Position numbers and translations under genes: made by a program. This document shows positions 34,763 through 45,138 of a DNA stretch of 64,000 nt, piece after piece. The DNA is from Nigrospora sphaerica (taxonomy: Eukaryota; Ascomycota; Sordariomycetes; Amphisphaeriales; Apiosporaceae), in contig JAGVVL010000001.1 of NCBI GenBank assembly GCA_018287875.1, forward strand, positions 3,100,001 through 3,164,000. The letters are read 5' to 3'. The notes beneath the pieces were generated by a model. The model was not told the origin of the DNA and searched no databases. It saw nothing but the letters and a program-made list of their open reading frames with translations. The stretch's first letter is position 1, and each line of letters opens with the position of its first letter.

Positions 34763-36047
34763 CCTGAGTCGTGATGAGAGGCTTCTTCATGGTTTCCGTT
34801 GAGCCGTGCATTCGTTCCTCCCCATTTCGCCCGTCCTCGTCTGTATACATGCCCGTCCCTAAACATGCTTGTCTTAGTCAATCTACGTGTCCTTCCAAAT
34901 CCGTCGACCTGCCTTGCTGATTGTACGTCATCGTCGTCTCTGCGCTCAGGCAGCAGCAGCTGAGCATCCCATTCGTGACATGTTCCCATCGCGCACATTG
35001 AGGCAGAGTCTAGACCTTGAGCTTTCCGAGAGGAGATATGCAAGCATGGTGGTCTGGCGCGCGTGGGAGAGGGGAAAGCAATGCAAGGTCGCCATAGGTA
35101 GGGTGGCACCTCGATGCGGAACACCCCAAAGGGCAGGTGGACGACGCCGCGTAGGGGTGATATCTGATAACGAAGCACCACATGGAGGTGCTGCGTGTAA
35201 AAACGCCGAGCATTCCGACAGAACACATCACGGGATCTCGGGATACCATCGGCATCACTTTTATGACCCGTCAACTTTTACCCCATCACGGGGAAGGGGG
35301 AAGCTGACGACGAGGGAGGGGAGCGCTCCCCGGTTTCATCAATCAGAAGACGTCGGCGCGTTGCAGATTCGATAGGTCGGCCGCCTCCCGCGTCCCGATT
35401 CGGCAATCGGGTCGCGGACGCTGGGACAAGACACCGCAATCTCTGGCGTCATGGGCGGCCCCGTAAGGCGCGTCCCATACCACGGACGCGGGCCGTTGTC
35501 CCCGCCGGGAAGACCAACCAGAAGTATCGGTACAAGGCATGGTTCTGGTTGGGTAGGCAGGGCTCCGGAGAAGGCGGGCGGCGATGGATGGGTAGCAATG
35601 GCCAAGCTCACGAGTATATGACGTCCAGGGGGGAGGGCCACCCCCCCCCCCCTCCCCACCCAATCCCCGCAAAGCTTGGGATGCTTGAGGGTACTTGGCA
35701 ACCCTTGGGAAGCTTATGGGTACTTGGCAACCCCCCGGGGGAGGGGGCACTGGGATCCCACACTCGGTAATGCGAGGAGATGGAGCAGCAGATAGGCGCT
35801 GGCTTTCACTCATTGGACGATGCTCGCGTGGCGGCTACAGCCTGAGGTTACGGTCGCTTACTCACTGGGTGCAGGAGAAGGTGGTGTGGTGTGGTGAGAC
35901 TTTCGAGAACCATTCGCTGTTTCACCCTTACTAGGAAAATGCAACCCCGGGCGGACATGCACGACCGGACACGCCCCCGCGGCACGAAACGCCTTATCTC
36001 GCCGGTGAAGGAGCCGGGCTCCCTAAATACTATGCCAAACCACCAAT
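34763..36047. other. Convergent 3' spacer with short repeats
   Basis: This lies between the 3' ends of the SulP gene and the oxalate decarboxylase gene. A C-run sits at about 35641-35652. A 16-base word (GGGTACTTGGCAACCC) occurs at 35689-35704 and again at 35718-35733. No gene was seen. Confidence 0.5.
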
Positions 36048-37579
36048 CTAGAGCTCGTACGTGGGGCCAGCGGGGGCGAACAGGTCGCCGTCGGGCTGCG
36101 TGACCTCGTCCTTTTCGGCGCTCTGCACCTTGTCCCAGAAGCGCTCGCCGCTCTCGGGGTCGTCCTTGAAGAGATGGTCGAGGACCATCTTCTTGGGGGT
36201 CTCGCCCATCCACTGGAAGAGGGAAAAGTCGCGGAACTCGTCAGCGCGGAAGACCTCGAGCATCTCGATGGGTTCGTCGCCGATGTTCTCGACGAAGTGG
36301 CCCATGTTGCGGGGTACGATGCCGACGTCGCCGGCGACGTAGTTGAAGGTGCGGGCCGTGCCCTCGGCGGCGAAGACGGTGATGCGGGCGCGGCCGCGGA
36401 GGAAGAAGGACCACTCGTCGGCGTTGGGGTGCCAGTGCATCTCGCGGATGGCGCCCGGCTCGATGGTGACGTGGGCCGCCGCCACCGTCTTGGAGATGGG
36501 GAAGTTGTGCGAGTCGGTGATGCGCACCTCGCCGCCGCTCGTCTTCTTGGGCGCCTGGTCCAGCATGCGGTGCGTGAAGTTGTGCTTGGACTTCTTGACC
36601 GCCTTGCCCCGCGGCTTCTCCTCGTCGATGCTGCCCGGCTCCGTGCCCTGGAAGATGTACTTCTCGCCGTTGGGAATATGGGCGAACACCTCGGGCGCCA
36701 GGTTGAAGTTCTTGGAGATGACCGACTTGGGCGTGTGCGCTGGACCCGGGTTAGTTCACAGAGAGAGGTGCGAGCGGGGGTCAAAAGGGGAAGCTCCTCA
36801 CCAAGCCAGTCGGTCAGAATAAAGGTGGACTCCTCGGAGAAGTTGCCGTCGTCAAAGATGAGGAGGAACTCGGTGCCGTTCTCGCCCAGGCCCTGGAGCG
36901 AGTGAGGCACGCCACTGGGAAAGTACCAGAGATCGCCCTTTTTCAGATCGTCGAAAAAGTTGCCGCCCTCGTAGTCAATGGCCGTGACGCGCACTTCCCC
37001 GTCCAGCACGTACGCCCACTCGGCCTCCTTGTGCCAGTGGAGTTCGCGAATGACGCCCTTGTCCAGCCGCATGTTGACGGCGGCCAGCTCGACGCTGGTG
37101 CCGAGTTCGCGGACCGTCGTCTGCCGGGTCCAACCGCCCTCCTACGGCAAGTTCAGCGCTCCGCTCCGGGTCCCAGGGAGCAAAAGGGGGGGGGACGGCG
37201 GGATTTGGGCTCTTACCTCGATGCGGACGTGCGAGTCGGCAAAGCTCCATCGCAAATTGTTGATGCTGCCGTGGTCCGTGGACGGGGGCCGCACCATGTC
37301 GGGGTTCTCGCGAGACCTCTCGTGGTTCCAGGGGCCCAGCACGGAAGCGCCCAAGCCATTGCGGTACGGCTTGGGGTCGAGCCCCTCGCCAATGGCGTCG
37401 ACGGCCTTGTCGAGGGGGTCTCGGTAGCCCGGCCGGTAAGGCGAGTCGGCGTTCCGGTACTTGCTCGGCAGCGGATGGCCGTCGAGGAGGCGCTGGCGCG
37501 GGCTGTCCTGGACCGGCACGGCCAGTCCGAGGGGACTCAAGGCCGCGCCGACGAGCAGCAGCTTGCTTCCGATGTGCAT
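36048..37579 (-). CDS. Secreted bicupin oxalate decarboxylase
   Basis: Three exons (37579-37217, 37141-36802, 36739-36048) encode about 464 aa with an N-terminal signal peptide ([18 protein letters not shown]). Two germin-like cupin domains each carry a manganese site: [14 protein letters not shown] with [10 protein letters not shown] in domain 1 (first His about residue 154), and [15 protein letters not shown] with [10 protein letters not shown] in domain 2 (about 333). The loop SEESTF in domain 1 supplies the lid Glu that separates decarboxylases from oxidases in the bacterial OxdC model (SENST there). The expected reaction is oxalate to formate plus CO2 outside the cell, which relieves oxalate toxicity and acidity. 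Both introns (75 and 62 bases) keep phase. It is divergent from the DUF1275 gene. Whether it is acid-induced cannot be read from the sequence. Confidence 0.92.
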
Positions 37580-39381
37580 GGTGCCGGTGAGGGGTGGGAC
37601 AAGGACGACGAAGAGGAGAAGGGGGGTGTTGCAACAACACGGCGCACGTCAATAGAGAGCAAAACAAGCAACTCCTCCCGTAGCGGACGGTCAAGGGAGC
37701 GGGAGCTTTAAAGGGAAAACAAATTTGACCCTCGGCTCAAACAAGCATCTAGAACGGCATGTTGACGTATCCTACCGAAGGTGGGCGGGCATGCGGGGGA
37801 GGGAAACGTAGCGGATGATAGGACAATCGAAACTTACATCAGGTCGATCCGTACCCATTCAACATCTGGACCCAGCGCCCAACACGACCATTTTGGCGCC
37901 GTGAGAAGCGGAAAGCCGATGCCGATTCGCATCCATGAAGGCCCTGCCCCTCCCCCCGATCCCCTATTCTACCACACGTACGATGTAGTATGCAGGCCGT
38001 CACGCCTCGCCGGGGCGTCGGTATCCCATGCGAATTGCCGACATGGCCGACGAAAGTCCGGCTGACGAGGGGCAAGCTTGAACTGAGCTGACGGTCTTGG
38101 CGGTTCAGGTAGCAGTCAGTAGCGAGACGTTGCTGTGCCGGCGCCGACTTGGATAGGCGAGTCTGGCCAAGCAGGGATGCAGGGGGAGCTTCCCACCCCC
38201 CACAGCTCACAAGCCGGGAGGACAGGGACCTTGATGTCGTGACGTGATGGGCGTCTCTCACCAGTCACCACCCTCTCTCTCTACCTGTATCCCGAACCGT
38301 ACGGGGACGGACGGGTTTTCGGCACACGGGGGTGACGACGACGACGACTGGGCCCTATTCCATTTGGGCGCGACGTGGTCTGCGTCCCTGCTTGGTCTCG
38401 AGAAAAGGGTCGGCCTTCGTCCGAGGGCAAAAGTCGGCCAGGGTCGGTCAGCTCTCGGCTTGCGGAGGGTCTGTTTTTGCTGGCCTTGGGTCGAGAGCTG
38501 GACTGCCGGTATCCAGGAACACCTTTTTTTCTTACCAGGGATGGCGGCAGCGTCTGCCGCGTGGGACTGCGAAAACACAACGGAGTCCGGCACGGCTGCA
38601 TTCGCGTCCTCGCCCACTTTTTCGCCGCAGCGACTCCATTCACGACCTACTTGTACGCGGAAGCGCATCTCGGCCGTCGGCGGGTATACTAATACCAATG
38701 TACGAGCTGGCAAACACAATTCGGGCATAAGCAGTACGTCTTGTGCCTTGGCCAGCTCGTCATCTGCCATTCGAAGCCGGGGTACATCGAATTAGCGTCG
38801 TTGGGAGGGGTCTTCTACTGCTACTGGTGTATGTCATGTATGTAATAGGAGATGGCCGGATGAGTACTCACACATTGGACGAGACAGACACCATTCGAGG
38901 CGTTATCGGTCTAGTTTCCCTCCAATCACGACAGAGTCACCGTCCGAATTGCCATCCATACCATTACTGATAGATTACCGCATCGTCGGATTCCCAGGGC
39001 TCTTTTCCTGCTCTGCCGAGTCCCAGAACACTACTGACTGCAAGGCTTCTCTGCTTCTCTTCGTCCCTCTCCTGCACAGGTACCAACTAAGCTAGCTCCT
39101 CAGCGTACTTACCCTGTATATCGTCGGGTTCTTACCTGGTTCGTATCGATTCGGAATAGTGAACAAGACGGCGGTCAGTCCCGTCGGTCCATGACGCGCG
39201 CACTGTGTGTTTACACGCTCCTCGACCCTTCCTCTCCTCTCTCCCTCCCTCTCCCTCTCACCTTCTCCCCCCTCTTCTACACGCTCCGTCCCAAGTCACA
39301 ACCGAGCAACATTTGACCGGCTGTGCTTTTACGGCTGACGCGACCACATCCCCTTCCCTCACGTTTCTTGGCCTTTCCATC
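37580..39381. promoter_or_regulatory. Divergent promoter region, oxalate decarboxylase / DUF1275 gene
   Basis: This 1.8-kb spacer lies between two genes transcribed apart. A TTTAAAGGG word lies about 130 bases upstream of the decarboxylase ATG. The last 150 bases before the DUF1275 gene are C/T-rich. A 170-codon minus-strand frame (38258-38770) lacks any domain and is not called. Confidence 0.4.
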
Positions 39382-40322
39382 ATGGCGCCCTCCAGGAACA
39401 ACAAGGCCAGCGCTGCGAGCGGCCGACGCAGCGGCCGACGTAGCGGCCGGGCCGGCACCGACGAAGAGCAGCCTCTGCTCGGCCAACAGTCCTCGCGCAA
39501 GTCGCCGTGGTGGCGGAGGAAGCTGATGGTCAACGTTAGCCGCGACTGGGCCGATGTCGTCCTGCTCCTCTGCTATATAATCACGGGCTTGCTGGACAGT
39601 GCCGCCATCACCACTTGGGGCTCCTTTGTCTCGATGCAGACAGGTTTGTGCCTTGCCTCTGCTCCTCCCTCTCTCCACCCCGCACTTTCGCGCGCCTGTG
39701 AGTGGCGTCACCGACACGAAACTAACCAAGCTTGGCTCGGCCGTTAGGCAATACCATTTACATAGGGCTCGGCCTGGCTGCTCCGAGCGAGTCGCAGCGC
39801 TGGATCAAGTCGTCCGTCTCCTTGGCCTCGTTCTGCGTGGGGTCGTTCTTTTTCAGCCGCTTCCACCGTTTCTTCTCGCCCGGCCGGCGCTGGGTGTTGT
39901 GCGCCTCCTTTTTGCTGCAGATGCTTCTGATCCTCGTGGCTGCCGCCATCCTGACCAAGGGCCCAACGCCGACCAACGACAAGGAGAGCATCAACTGGGA
40001 CGTCCTCGTGCCCATCGCCCTCGTCGCCTTCCAGAGCTGCGGCCAGGCCGTCACCAGCCGCGCACTCAAGTACAATGCCCTCACAAGCGTCGTGCTGACG
40101 AGCATCTACTGCGACCTCTTTTCTGACGTGCAGCTCTTCTCGGCCCGCAACGTGGAACGCAACCGCCGCATAGCCGCTCCCCTACTGCTCCTGGGCGGTG
40201 CCGTACTGGGAGGTGTTCTGGCCCGCAGCGCCATTGGCACAGCTGGCTGTTTATGGATCGCCGCCGGCCTCAAGTTTCTTGTCGCCACCACTTGGTTCTT
40301 CTGGCCGGCTGAGAAAAACTGA
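39382..40322 (+). CDS. DUF1275 (YoaK-like) membrane protein
   Basis: Two exons (39382-39643 and 39748-40322) encode about 278 aa. A Ser/Arg/Gly-rich cytosolic N terminus contains two copies of SGRRSGR and an EEQPLLG dileucine-like sorting motif. About six membrane spans follow. The opening LLCYIITGLLDSAAITTWGSFVSMQTGNTIYIGLGL is the DUF1275 signature, and a later block (FQSCGQAVTSRALKYNALTSVVLTS) also matches. The molecular role of DUF1275 proteins is unknown; they occur widely in bacteria and fungi. The intron has donor GTTTGT and acceptor CCGTTAG. The dileucine motif suggests vacuolar or endosomal targeting, which is inference only. Confidence 0.82.
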
Positions 40323-41391
40323 GCGGAGAGGGAGAAAAGTGCTGCGGGGCCACGTGCGGAAAGCCAATGTGCAAAAGTACCTAAGGTAAATCGTAACAAT
40401 GCGGATGACAATAGCATCGTCCATCACTGGCTGCAATTCGCGTTTGTATTTCGCGCGGCTGCAGCAGCAGCTCCGTTGCCCTCCAGAACACATGTGACAG
40501 TGGTTGCGGCGCCTCCCAGTGTACAGCATGCATGTACTTTTGGTGGGTGCGTGTACATGCCTTCACCTCCCATAAGAGGTAGGTAAAGCGCCGGCAATAG
40601 GTTCCGTCTCCCCCACCTGCATTTCACCACATGGAGCCCTCCAGGACAAACTCACATCATCTCCCCATGCGGGGCCTCTACCTACAGACGCAAAGGGCGA
40701 ATCCAGCCGCGCAATGCGATCCGATGTGCCCGGAGCTGCATGAATTCCACAGCCCGAAAGCCTTGTGTCTCAGCTGGGACAGCTCGTGGCCCCCCCCCCG
40801 CGTCTTTGCTACCAGCCTCTTGCGGCACCATGACATGCCGACGGGGTACCTTATGGGGCACCTTATATACATACTTACATGATGTACATACGACTAACTC
40901 ACACCGGTGAATAGAAGGGTAGGTTGGCCCTTCTCGTTCCTCTCCACCAACGCGCTTGCTTACCCTTCCACGCCAAGGCAGGATCCTCTGCCTGTACTCC
41001 GTGAAGTCGTGCGTGAAAGCCGTGCTGCTTCGCGCTTCTTCCCCGCCCCCAAGCCCAGCCAAGACGGCCACCTGCCACTGGAGCCGCAGGATGGTCTGAT
41101 TGACCGGATTGACGCTTCTCGGCGGGCATGGGACCTTAAAAACCGTCGCCAGCAACCTTGGTCTTCAACCTTGTGTGACGAAAACAGAGAGCGTGCCTGA
41201 TTCGACCTTGTGTGATAAGTACAGAGAGCGTGCCTGCGCCTTCTCGCTTCCTCTCTGGTGGGGGTGCCTTTAGCGAAGCCTCGACGCTGACCTGCCCTCC
41301 GACTCTGCACTACGACCTTGCCCTGCGTCCCTTACAGCTGCCTCCCCGCCCTATCCTTGTCCATCCTGTCCGTTGCCATCGCCGGTCCGCC
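40323..41391. promoter_or_regulatory. Upstream region of the D-2-hydroxyacid dehydrogenase gene
   Basis: The left part should be the 3' UTR of the DUF1275 gene and the right part the D-LDH promoter and leader. It contains a 32-base imperfect direct repeat at 41168-41236 and a C-run at about 40791-40799. No gene was seen. Confidence 0.45.
41168..41236 (+). repeat. 32-base direct repeat upstream of D-LDH
   Basis: Copy 1 (41168-41199) and copy 2 (41205-41236) share ACCTTGTGTGA at the left and ACAGAGAGCGTGCCTG at the right and differ only in the short middle part. The spacing is 37 bases. The pair ends 155 bases before the D-LDH start codon, so it lies in the promoter or 5' leader. Confidence 0.85.
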
Positions 41392-42444
41392 ATGAAGCTC
41401 GCCATCTTCAGTGCCAAGGCCTACGACAGGCTGTACCTGACGACGGAGCACGCGGCCGAGATCGAGCGCGATGCCGCCATCGAGGTCGTCTACTTCGATT
41501 CGGCCCTAGGCCCTGATACCACGGCCCTAGCGCAGGGCGCCGAGGCCGTGTGCGTCTTCGTTAACGACCAGTTGGACGCCCCCGTCCTCGAGGCGCTGGT
41601 CAAGGAAGGCGTCAGGGCCGTCCTCCTGCGGTGCGCCGGCTACAACAACGTCGACCTCGGCGCCGCCGAACGCCTCGGCCTGTTCGTCGCCAACTGCCCC
41701 TCGTACTCGCCCGAGGCCGTGGCCGAGTTCGCCGTCGCCCTCATCCAGACGCTGAACCGCAACACGCACCGCGCCTACAACCGCGTCCGTGAGGCCAACT
41801 TTGCCCTCGACGGCCTCCTGGGCCGGACGCTGCACGGCAAGACGGTCGGCGTCGTCGGCACCGGCCGCATCGGCGTCGCCTTCGCCCGCATCATGGTGGG
41901 GTTCGGCTGCCGCGTGCTGGCCTTCGACCCGTTCGAGAACGACGAGTTCCGGCGGCTCGGCGAGTACGTGGCCCTGGACGCGCTGCTGACGCGGTCCGAC
42001 GTGGTGAGCCTGCACTGCCCCCTCACGCCCGAGACGCGGCACATCATCAACGAGGCCACGCTGGGCCGCATGAAGGCGGGCGCCATGCTCGTCAACACGT
42101 CGCGCGGGGGCCTCATCGACACGCGGGCCGTCATCGCCGCGCTCAAGACCCAACACCTCGGCGGCCTCGCCCTCGACGTCTACGAGGGCGAGGGCGCCCT
42201 CTTCTACAAGGACCGCTCGGGCGAGATCATCGACGACGACGAGCTCATGCGCCTCACCACCTTCCACAACGTCCTCGTCTGTGGCCACCAGGCCTTCTTC
42301 ACCGACGAGGCCCTGACCGAGATCGGCGCCTGTACCCTCCGCAACCTCGCCGACTTCGCCCTCGGCCGCCCCTGCCAGTACGCCCTCGTGCGCGCCGACG
42401 CCCCCGCCGCCGCCAAGAACCCCGTCGTGCCGCACCGCATCTAG
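41392..42444 (+). CDS. NAD-dependent D-2-hydroxyacid (D-lactate) dehydrogenase
   Basis: This intronless 350-aa gene has the two-domain D-2-hydroxyacid dehydrogenase fold. The catalytic domain begins KLAIFSAKAYDRLYL; RCAGYNNVDLGAAE, NCPSYSPEAVAEFAV, GVVGTGRIG (Rossmann loop, about residues 151-159) and HCPLTPETRHIIN follow. The catalytic triad is Arg in NTSRGGLID (about 237), Glu in DVYEGEG (about 265) and His in CGHQAFFT (about 298). The pattern is closest to bacterial and fungal LdhA-type D-lactate dehydrogenases, which interconvert pyruvate and D-lactate with NADH in the cytosol. The start is the ATG immediately before KLAIFSAK; an upstream extension of the frame to 41212 has no homology. 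Lack of introns and the bacterial look suggest old horizontal transfer, unproven here. It converges on the FMO fusion gene. Confidence 0.9.
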   Translation: MKLAIFSAKAYDRLYLTTEHAAEIERDAAIEVVYFDSALGPDTTALAQGAEAVCVFVNDQLDAPVLEALVKEGVRAVLLRCAGYNNVDLGAAERLGLFVANCPSYSPEAVAEFAVALIQTLNRNTHRAYNRVREANFALDGLLGRTLHGKTVGVVGTGRIGVAFARIMVGFGCRVLAFDPFENDEFRRLGEYVALDALLTRSDVVSLHCPLTPETRHIINEATLGRMKAGAMLVNTSRGGLIDTRAVIAALKTQHLGGLALDVYEGEGALFYKDRSGEIIDDDELMRLTTFHNVLVCGHQAFFTDEALTEIGACTLRNLADFALGRPCQYALVRADAPAAAKNPVVPHRI

Positions 42445-42812
42445 CCAAAAGTGGTGGTAAGAAATCAGGCGATCCCCACGGGGCAAGGGGGACGACTTCT
42501 CTGAATCTGGCGACATGTGTCCCTTTCGGTGCTCCATGAACCGGGCAGGTAGTGTGGCAAAACAAAAAAAGCTGCAATCACCCCCAGTGTCAGGAAGCCG
42601 GACCAGCAGCAGCATTCAATTACCCATGAATAAAAGACGTGCTGGTCGTGCTGGGTTGAATTCAACGTGGGCCCGGCAGCAACGCCTTCACTGGCCAGGT
42701 AGCATACTAGAATACCACTTCCGGGCGTCGAGAAATCTGTTCGGGACGCTTGGTTCTGCACAATGATGGGGCGACGCGGAAACTTTTGACGTTGTCTATT
42801 GAGGCCGAGCCG
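42445..42812. other. Convergent 3' spacer
   Basis: This lies between the 3' ends of the D-LDH gene and the FMO fusion gene and should contain both 3' UTRs. Nothing else was seen. Confidence 0.5.
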
Positions 42813-45138
42813 CTATCTCCTATACACCCCGGCAATGCTGTAGTCCTTCTTTGGGCCCTTGACCGAGTACCCGAGCTTCCACTCCCGCAAGTTGACGGCC
42901 CGGAAGCCGAACTCGTAATGCACATCGTAGAGATCCTCGATACACAGGTGGCTGGCCTTGGCCTGCCACCCCCGGCCGGCGGCGTCGTCGTCGGGGCCCG
43001 GCACCAAGAATTCAATGTCGTGGAAGAGGTAGTCGGCGCGCGCGGCGTCGTCGGTGCGGGCGAACCAGACGCTGAGGACGTCGCGGGCCTCGTCGTAGCG
43101 CCAGACGTAGCGGCGCGTGGCGCGGAAGGCCATGCCATTGCTCGCCGTGAACTCGCCGTCCTCGACGTAGAGGTACTCGGCGCCCAGGTCGGCGCCCGCG
43201 GGCGCGGGCCGGCCGTCGGCGGTGCCCTCGCGCAGGAGGAACCGGGCCGTGCCGACGAAGCGGCCGCTCGGGTGCGACGGCAGCTTCGAGACGAGGTCGC
43301 GCTCCAGCTTCCACTCGCCCAGGAGGGAGCGGAACACGGCCTGGGCCACGAACCGGGCCCCGGTCAGGCCGGCCAGGGCCGTCGCGTGCGCCGCGGCCAG
43401 GTTCTTTTCGACCTCGCCGCGTCGCTCCCCCGAGAGGCCCGCGGCGGCGTAGCGGGCCGGCGTCAGGATGTCCATGCTCTTGCCGTTGGACAGCGGGGGC
43501 GTCGGCCGGGGGGGCGACATGTCCATCTGCAGCGCCCGGGCAAACTCCTGCATGAGGAAAGGGTAGTCACCGAAGGGGAACTGGGACACGCGGGGGTCGG
43601 AGCGCAAAGCCAGCGTGCGCTGCATCGAGTCGTCGCGCTCCAGGGCCTCGACCAGCGCGCCCGAGCGGGTTTCTTCGGCCCACATGCGGGCGACGAAGCG
43701 CGCTTGCATTTCCATGACGCCCCAGTACGGCGACCGGTAGAAGCCCACGAAGCCCAGGGTCGGGAAAGAGGGATGGTGGGTCCCGTGGAAGGCCAGGACG
43801 GCCGGCAGGTCCGCGTGCGAAGGGTCGTAGGCGAGGGCGCCGAGGACGTCCTGCGGGAGAAAGGCCAGGGACGGGGCCGCGTCGAAGCCGGTGGCGAGCA
43901 CGACGGCGGCTATGTTGTCGATAGTCTCGTGGGAGGGCGAGACGGTCGCCGTGGTCCCCGACAGCGAGGAAATCTTGCCTCGGCTGACGCCGATGAGACC
44001 GGACCTCACAAACTCGGCATAGTGAGGGCTCATGGCCAGATACGGCGGCTGCTCCAAGAAGTCGTCGGAAACGTGAAGGGCTGAGCCGAACTCGGCCTGG
44101 TCGGTCCCGAGGACAGCCCGGAAAATGGCGTTAACCTTACGGGCCGCCTCGGCGCTGATGTGGCCCTGGGTGTTCTCCAGTGGCTGTGGGCGATTTGCCA
44201 GATTATAGGAGGGCAGGTCGCACGGTAGGAATGGAGGGGCGGGTACATCGGGCTGAGAAGTCAGTTCCCATACTGGTCTCATGCGCCCTAGTGGCTTTCC
44301 GGGGGCGGCGTTACCTTGACCGTCGTGAAGAGAGGGAAAACCCAGGACGGTCTATGAGCGACATGCTGTATCGAGTACTTCTGCGGGTTCTGCAGGCTTG
44401 CTTCGCCGGGGGAGTTGATGGCCGACGAGAGATGCGCGGCAATAGTCCCGGCCGTCTCGATGCCCGACATCTGCCCTCCCGCTACGAGGATCTTGCCGCC
44501 CTGCCCGTTGCCGCGGCCCAGGAGGGTGGTGAGGTCCCGGTACTTGCTGCTGTGCACGATGGGAACCTCACCTTCCTTGGGCACGGAGGCCGGCCACAGG
44601 GGCCGGCCGAAGAAGCCGGTGGCCACGAGCAGACGGTCGAAGACGCTGGACTGGCGGCCCTCGGCGGACTCGGTCTCCACCAGCCAGGAGCCGCCGTCCC
44701 GCAGCTCGGTCCGGACGACGGTGTGGCCGAGACGCACCGTGGCGCCGGCGTACCGGTCGGCGTAGCGTTCGAGGTACTGGCCAACCTGCCAGGCCCGGGG
44801 CAGCTGGGGCGCCGCGTCGTCCCAGGCGTGGTCGCTGAACTGCATCGTGTGGCGGCTCTGGTTGGCCACCATGAGGGGGTGGACAAGGCCGGCAGCATCG
44901 TTCTGGTCGAGCGGCCACAGCCCGCCCACGCGGGCCTGGCCGTCGTAGATGGTGACACTGAACAGGCCCGGGGCGGCATCGTGCAACAGCGTCTTGGCGG
45001 CCGCCAGCCCCGAGGGCCCGGCTCCTGGGAGAGAAGGGTGTATGAGCCCGCGCGTCTTCTTCTTCTTCTTGGTCGCGCGCTCGAGCGCATCGACCTGGGT
45101 GGCTTACCAACGATGCAGACACTCAACGAGGGTGCCAT
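42813..45138 (-). CDS. Flavin-containing monooxygenase fused to a DUF6314-like domain
   Basis: Three exons (45138-45108, 45024-44315, 44252-42813) encode about 726 aa. The FAD-binding GxGxxG motif (GAGPSGLAAAK) is rebuilt exactly across intron 1. The NADPH site reads VAGGQMSGIETAG, and LATGFD is the usual closing motif of the flavoprotein fold. The FMO motif FxGxxxHxxxY is degenerate (VPIVHSSKYRDL). From about residue 545 a second domain begins (FRSLLGEWKLERDL). It continues through GRFVGTARFLLREG, RRYVWRYDEA, FHDIEFLVPG and VKGPKKDYSIAGVYRR, the lipocalin-like pattern I recognise as DUF6314. The first half should oxygenate a nucleophilic N or S, or act as a Baeyer-Villiger-type enzyme; the second may bind a ligand. 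The substrate is unknown. No frame interruption lies between the two halves, so they are translated together. Confidence 0.82.

Noticed and set aside
41212..41391. N-terminal extension of the D-LDH frame
   Set aside because: Begins at a non-ATG codon, lies over the direct repeat, and homology starts only at the ATG at 41392.
41527..42615. Minus-strand frame of 362 codons
   Set aside because: Shadow of the D-LDH gene; Val/Glu/Gly-rich product caused by GC-rich third positions.
42750..44084. Plus-strand frame of 444 codons
   Set aside because: Shadow of the FMO-DUF6314 gene, with no domain of its own.
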